From assembly GCF_030068505.1 (NCBI RefSeq), contig NZ_JAQOSO010000025.1, positions 1-49,434 on the forward strand: 49,434 nucleotides of DNA, read 5' to 3'. Below are positions 45,755 through 49,434 of this stretch, piece by piece. The notes below the pieces were generated by a model that saw only the letters and a list, made by a program, of their open reading frames with translations, ran no database searches and was not told the DNA's origin. This DNA comes from Roseofilum capinflatum BLCC-M114 (GTDB lineage: Bacteria; Cyanobacteriota; Cyanobacteriia; Cyanobacteriales; Desertifilaceae). The position numbers and the translations under genes were made by a program. How positions within the stretch are numbered: the stretch's first letter is position 1; the number at the start of each line of letters is the position of its first letter.

Positions 45755-46555
45755 ATGAAAGCAAGTAGCAACCCTATCTCTCCCTTAGCCTCCCGGTCAC
45801 TGCAACTGGTAGGCTTAGTGATGATTGTCTCGTTTATTATTGATATTCTCATTATTGCCATTCCTCCTGACCTGCTCAGTCCCCAATGGAGACTGAGTTT
45901 TACCAGTCAGTTCATTGACCGAGGTGTAATTCCTTTAGTGGGAGTTGCCCTCCTGTTAGGAGGAGTTTGGATCAAAGAGTCCGAGGGAACCAGCAGCTCT
46001 AAACAAGGGATGTTAAGATCGGCAGCAGTATTGGTCTCCCTGGTCTTAGGGCTGGTCTATCTCTTAGTGGTTCCCCTCCACAGTATCGATACGGTGCGAA
46101 GTCGTAACCGCGCCCTCAGAAGTCTAGATGCTCAAGCCCAACAAGCGGAAGAACAATTGCAAGCGCAATTGGACAACCCGCAATTTCAAGCGGGTTTAGA
46201 TCAGCGTCGCGAACAGTTTAGAACCCAGATTAATACCTTAATTAGCAATGAGGAGCAGTTTCAACAAGCTCTAGAGGAAGCACCAGAGGAACAAGCTCAG
46301 TTACTCCAACAGTTCAGGGATAATCCCGGTGCGATCGATAACTTCATCGATCAACAGGTTGATGCTCTACCCCAACGGGCTAGAAGTCAAATTGAGCAAG
46401 AAAAAACCCAACGGGAAGAAAGGGCCCAAGTCACTACGCTCAAATCTATGTCTCAATCGATGAATGGGGCCCTATTGGCCGTTGGCTATTTGGGAATTGG
46501 TTTGGCTGGTGTGCAACTCGGAGGCGGTGGCAAACGGAAGAAACGCCGTCGATAA
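45755..46555 (+). CDS. HpsJ-like membrane protein (polysaccharide-associated)
   Basis: A 266-residue integral membrane protein with three N-terminal transmembrane helices (about 15-37, 55-70, 88-107), a long coiled coil (115-230) rich in Gln and Glu, and one C-terminal helix (238-256) followed by a Lys/Arg tail. The N-terminal pattern with ...RLSFTSQFIDRGVIPLVGVALL matches my recall of the HpsJ family, named for a hormogonium polysaccharide gene. The mechanism is unknown. A glycosyltransferase gene follows on the same strand after a terminator, compatible with a role in polysaccharide secretion. Confidence 0.6.
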   Translation: MKASSNPISPLASRSLQLVGLVMIVSFIIDILIIAIPPDLLSPQWRLSFTSQFIDRGVIPLVGVALLLGGVWIKESEGTSSSKQGMLRSAAVLVSLVLGLVYLLVVPLHSIDTVRSRNRALRSLDAQAQQAEEQLQAQLDNPQFQAGLDQRREQFRTQINTLISNEEQFQQALEEAPEEQAQLLQQFRDNPGAIDNFIDQQVDALPQRARSQIEQEKTQREERAQVTTLKSMSQSMNGALLAVGYLGIGLAGVQLGGGGKRKKRRR

Positions 46556-46566
46556 GACCCTGAGAG

Positions 46567-46619
46567 AAAAACCGATCGCCCACACCTAGAAACCGATAGG
46601 GATCGGCGATCGGTTTTTT
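46567..46619 (+). terminator. Rho-independent terminator after the HpsJ-like gene
   Basis: AAAAACCGATCGCC (46567-46580) pairs with GGCGATCGGTTTTT (46605-46618), a perfect 14-bp stem across a 24-base loop, followed by Ts. It lies 12 bp after the stop at 46555 and encloses a HIP1-like core. Confidence 0.8.
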
Positions 46620-46671
46620 GCTCTCCATTGATGCTCCATGACCCTGAAGTATTCGCTCTGATTGACTGAAA

Positions 46672-47589
46672 ATGTTCTCCATTTATATCCTCACCTATAA
46701 CGAAGAACTCGATATTGGCCCCTGTATTGAATCGGCCCTATTATCCGATGATGTGATTGTTGTAGACTCGATAAGTAGCGATCGCACCGTCGAAGTAGCC
46801 CAACGTTATCCCGTCCGCGTCGTTGAGCATAAATTTGAAAGTCACGGCCGTCAACGCACCTGGATGCTCAAAGAAGTCCCCGCTAAACATCCTTGGATTT
46901 ACATCCTCGAAGCTGATGAGCGCATGACTCCTGAGCTATTTAACGAGTGTTTAGAGACGATTAAATCAGCCGACAAAGTAGGCTATTATGTGGCCGAGAG
47001 AGTGATTTTCATGAATCGTTGGATTCGTCACAGTACCCAGTATCCTCGGTATCAATTACGCCTTCTGCGCCCCGATCGCGTTTGGTTTTCTGATTATGGT
47101 CACACCGAACGAGAAGTCTGTGATGGCCCCACCGGATTTCTCAAAGAAACCTATCCCCACTATACCTGTAGTAAAGGTCTGAGTCGCTGGATCGAAAAGC
47201 ATAACCGCTATTCCACCGATGAAGCAGCCGAAACTATCCGTCAACTGGAAAAGGGAAACGTCAATTGGGCTGATTTAGTGTTTGGGAAAACTGAAGTCGC
47301 CAGACGACGAGCGCTCAAAGATTTGTCCTTGCGCCTGCCCTTTCGACCGATTGTAAGATTCTTCTATATGTATTTTATTTTGGGCGGATGTTGGGACGGT
47401 TCCCCTGGTTTAGCTTGGTGTACCCTACAGGCCTTTTATGAGTATCTAATTTTATTGAAAACCTGGGAAATGCAGTATTTACCAGTTCCTGACTTAGATC
47501 TACACAGTCTAAAGCCACAGGAAGATTCTGCCCAGAATGCTCAAGAGGCAGTTCCCCTAGAACCCAAAGAAGTCAAAGTCAGTGAATAA
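46672..47589 (+). CDS. Family 2 glycosyltransferase
   Basis: A 305-residue GT2 enzyme of the WaaE/KdtX-like subgroup. The N-terminus reads YILTYNEELDIG, then DVIVVDSISSDRT for nucleotide-sugar binding and ILEADER with the metal-binding acidic triad. There are no N-terminal membrane helices; a hydrophobic segment near 225-250 may touch the membrane. The sugar donor and acceptor are unknown. It lies after the HpsJ-like gene's terminator, so it is probably transcribed separately; the Gln/Glu-rich tail after 270 looks disordered. Confidence 0.88.
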   Translation: MFSIYILTYNEELDIGPCIESALLSDDVIVVDSISSDRTVEVAQRYPVRVVEHKFESHGRQRTWMLKEVPAKHPWIYILEADERMTPELFNECLETIKSADKVGYYVAERVIFMNRWIRHSTQYPRYQLRLLRPDRVWFSDYGHTEREVCDGPTGFLKETYPHYTCSKGLSRWIEKHNRYSTDEAAETIRQLEKGNVNWADLVFGKTEVARRRALKDLSLRLPFRPIVRFFYMYFILGGCWDGSPGLAWCTLQAFYEYLILLKTWEMQYLPVPDLDLHSLKPQEDSAQNAQEAVPLEPKEVKVSE

Positions 47590-47744
47590 TTCTTCCTTGC
47601 TTCCCTAGACTTCCCTTCGTGTAGATAGCCATCAATTCGTCGGCGGTTCCACAGATCGCCGGCAAAGTGTTTTAAAATAGCCAATAGTGGGGATCATCTT
47701 GATGGGGAGTCAAGATTCGGGAGTCGGGCTAGAAAGCGGGTTAC

Positions 47745-47792
47745 TCCCTATTCCCTGTTCCCTATTCCCTGTTCCCTATTCCCTGTTCCCTG
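47745..47792. repeat. Heptanucleotide tandem repeat (CTATTCC/CTGTTCC)
   Basis: About three units of a 14-base pair of heptamers, the reverse-strand relative of the GGGAATA array at 11359-11404. It lies directly before the DUF502 gene, and the longer in-frame reading of that gene would translate it into LPIPCSLFPVP-like repeats. Confidence 0.7.
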
Positions 47793-47806
47793 AGTACAGA
47801 ATCTTT

Positions 47807-48571
47807 GTGTTCCAACGCTTGAAGCAAGATTTAAAGAATGATTTGATTGCTGGGTTGCTGGTGGTGATCCCCTTGGCAACCACAATCTGGCTCACCATTA
47901 CGATCGCCAGTTGGGTGGTTAATGTCCTCACTCGGATTCCCAAACAGGTCAACCCGTTTGATGGACTGCATCCGATTTTGGTCTATTTTCTCAATTTGGT
48001 GGTGGGATTAGCCGTTCCCTTACTTAGTATCCTTGTGATTGGTCTGATGGCTCGGAATATTGCCGGCCGCTGGTTGCTGGATGTGGGGGAGCGTATTGTG
48101 CAGGCCATTCCCTTGGCCGGTTCCGTTTATAAGACCTTAAAGCAATTGCTGGAAACCTTGCTGAAAGATTCTAAAGATAAGTTTCGGCGAGTGGTATTAG
48201 TGGAATATCCCCGTGAGGGTCTATGGTCGATGGGGTTTGTGACTGGGCCCCTAAGTCCAGAGTTACGTTCCAAGTTTCCAGAGCCAATGATTAATGTGTT
48301 TATCCCCACAACACCCAATCCAACAACGGGATGGTATGCGATCGTGCCAGAGAAGGATGTAATTAATTTAGCGATTTCCATTGAGGATGCCTTTAAGGTG
48401 GTGGTTTCGGCAGGCATTGTTAACCCCACGGTGGGATTACTCGCTCCTGCGAAGGGCCAATCAGGATATACACTAGAGGATCGGAAGAATTCGACCGTGA
48501 CTGAGAATCCGGCGGAAAAACTAGGCCTGGCCGTTTCTTTGAGTCTGGAGGAATCTTCTGAAGTTGAGTAG
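47807..48571 (+). CDS. DUF502 family membrane protein
   Basis: A 254-residue membrane protein with two transmembrane helices at its N-terminus (around 12-35 and 60-85) and a soluble domain with GFVTGPLSPELRSKFPEPMINVFIPTTPNPTTGW, the DUF502 signature. I chose GTG 47807 (MFQRLKQDLKNDLIAGLL), which matches the usual start; an upstream ATG at 47702 would force translation through the heptamer repeat. nusB follows 34 bp later, an order common in cyanobacteria. Function is unknown; DUF502 proteins are found across bacteria and in plants. Confidence 0.85.
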   Translation: MFQRLKQDLKNDLIAGLLVVIPLATTIWLTITIASWVVNVLTRIPKQVNPFDGLHPILVYFLNLVVGLAVPLLSILVIGLMARNIAGRWLLDVGERIVQAIPLAGSVYKTLKQLLETLLKDSKDKFRRVVLVEYPREGLWSMGFVTGPLSPELRSKFPEPMINVFIPTTPNPTTGWYAIVPEKDVINLAISIEDAFKVVVSAGIVNPTVGLLAPAKGQSGYTLEDRKNSTVTENPAEKLGLAVSLSLEESSEVE

Positions 48572-48605
48572 TGTTAGAGGGCCAATCTTCGGCTTTTAAT
48601 GGATT

Positions 48606-49232
48606 ATGCAACCGCGCCAAATTGCTCGTGAACTTGCTTTGCTCAGTCTTTCCCAGTTTTCTAATTATCGGGGAAAAGAGGCTCCAGCACTGGAGAAAAT
48701 GATGTTAGCTGCGGTAAAGATGTTGCAAACGGAGGCTTCAGAATCCTTGGAGGTGGCAGCCGCTCAGTTGCAGCGAGGCAGCGATCGCCTGTTGGAGAGT
48801 GAAACCGTAGCGCCTAATATTGCCAGTTCTAGGGCCATGGTGAAAGAATCCATTGAACTGACTCAAACGGCGATTAATCGTTTGGGAAGTGCCATGGAGT
48901 TTCCAGAAATTCTCCATCAATGTCGCGATCAAAAATCAGTTCAAGATTATGCCCTAGAATTGCTCAGTCGGGTGAGTCAAAACCGTCAGGAGTTGGATTC
49001 CCTGCTCTCTAAGGCGATGGTGAATTGGCAGCTAGAGCGCATTGCGCGTATCGATCAAGATATTCTCAGAATTGCCGTGGCCGAAATTTTGTACGTTAAT
49101 CTCAATGAACGGATTGCCATTAATGAGGCAGTGGAATTAGCAAAACGCTACAGTGGCGAACAGGAATATCGGTTCATTAATGGGGTATTGCGTCGGGTGG
49201 TGACCCTGCTCAAGGAAGAGAAGTCCAATTAA
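48606..49232 (+). CDS. nusB: Transcription antitermination factor NusB
   Basis: A 208-residue all-helical RNA-binding protein of the NusB family, needed for processive transcription of rRNA operons. The C-terminal half carries the core: RIARIDQDILRIAVAEILY and INEAVELAKRYSGEQEYRFINGVL. The N-terminal extension (about 60-100 residues longer than E. coli NusB) is typical of cyanobacteria. It follows DUF502 in the same direction. Confidence 0.93.
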   Translation: MQPRQIARELALLSLSQFSNYRGKEAPALEKMMLAAVKMLQTEASESLEVAAAQLQRGSDRLLESETVAPNIASSRAMVKESIELTQTAINRLGSAMEFPEILHQCRDQKSVQDYALELLSRVSQNRQELDSLLSKAMVNWQLERIARIDQDILRIAVAEILYVNLNERIAINEAVELAKRYSGEQEYRFINGVLRRVVTLLKEEKSN

Positions 49233-49255
49233 ACCCCTATAATTACCAATCCTTG

Positions 49256-49378
49256 TAGTGCCGTGACACAGCTAAAAATGTGCATTAGCGTAGGGTGGGT
49301 TAGGCGGCTAAAACCTAGACTGTGATAGCAATCTATCAATCCGCCGTAACCCACCATTTTAGGGTTGTCACGGCAGTA
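49256..49378. mobile_element. MITE-like inverted-repeat element
   Basis: The ends TAGTGCCGTGACACAGCTAA and the reverse complement of the other end, TACTGCCGTGACAACCCTAA, match at about 17 of 20 bases, giving terminal inverted repeats. Subterminal GGTGGGTTAGGCGG pairs with CCGCCGTAACCCACC. It is 123 bp long, contains no gene, and starts and ends at TA, as in elements related to IS630/mariner types. The transposase source is not in the window. Confidence 0.55.
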
Positions 49379-49434
49379 GTGGACCGGCAAGCTTAATTTT
49401 GTGGGCAACGCGATCGCTGTAATTTATTCCATTA

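Overview
The window is a piece of a cyanobacterial chromosome. Supporting genes are chlP (geranylgeranyl reductase), a CruA-type lycopene cyclase, the alkane pair ado and aar, pilMNO, and an RNase P RNA of bacterial type. Copies of the palindrome GCGATCGC (HIP1), typical of cyanobacterial genomes, are frequent. Heptanucleotide tandem repeats, Uma2 nucleases and WD40/TPR and multi-sensor kinase proteins suggest a large-genome filamentous (Oscillatoriales-like) lineage, but that placement is inference. No rRNA, tRNA, CRISPR array or intact insertion sequence was seen.

Region 1 (1-13.6 kb) is accessory-looking and rich in NTPases. It holds a Uma2 nuclease, an AAA ATPase overlapping a subtilisin-like S8 peptidase (a two-gene cassette), a convergent pair of overlapping genes (a P-loop ATPase and a 1709-residue TPR-STAND-transmembrane-WD40 protein), a small secreted protein and a HerA-type ATPase. 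A 39-bp imperfect direct repeat matching the end of the WD40 gene brackets the Uma2/AAA/S8 block.

Region 2 (13.9-30.6 kb) is mostly core: an orphan histidine kinase, a UbiB/ABC1 kinase, rnpB, cruA, chlP divergent from a phytyl-ester-synthase-like acyltransferase, prs, a second Uma2 gene, a minus-strand run (sugar-type solute-binding lipoprotein, ftsY, DUF3531, Nudix) and pilM-pilN-pilO. Gene debris is visible here: an internally deleted Nudix copy and the tail of a Uma2 gene.

Region 3 (30.9-39.3 kb) has two tandem sensor genes sharing a CBS-CBS-GAF-PAS front end. The long one is a hybrid kinase with two receivers and an HPt domain. The short one has no kinase, but its GAF domain carries the DXCF and Cys-His signatures of a two-cysteine cyanobacteriochrome.

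Region 4 (39.4-49.4 kb) holds a conserved cyanobacterial hypothetical, the ado/aar/accA alkane and fatty-acid cluster, folE, a secreted TPR protein, an HpsJ-like membrane protein next to a family 2 glycosyltransferase, DUF502 and nusB, and ends with a MITE-like inverted-repeat element. In several genes the usual start codon had to be chosen inside a longer open frame; those choices are stated in each entry.
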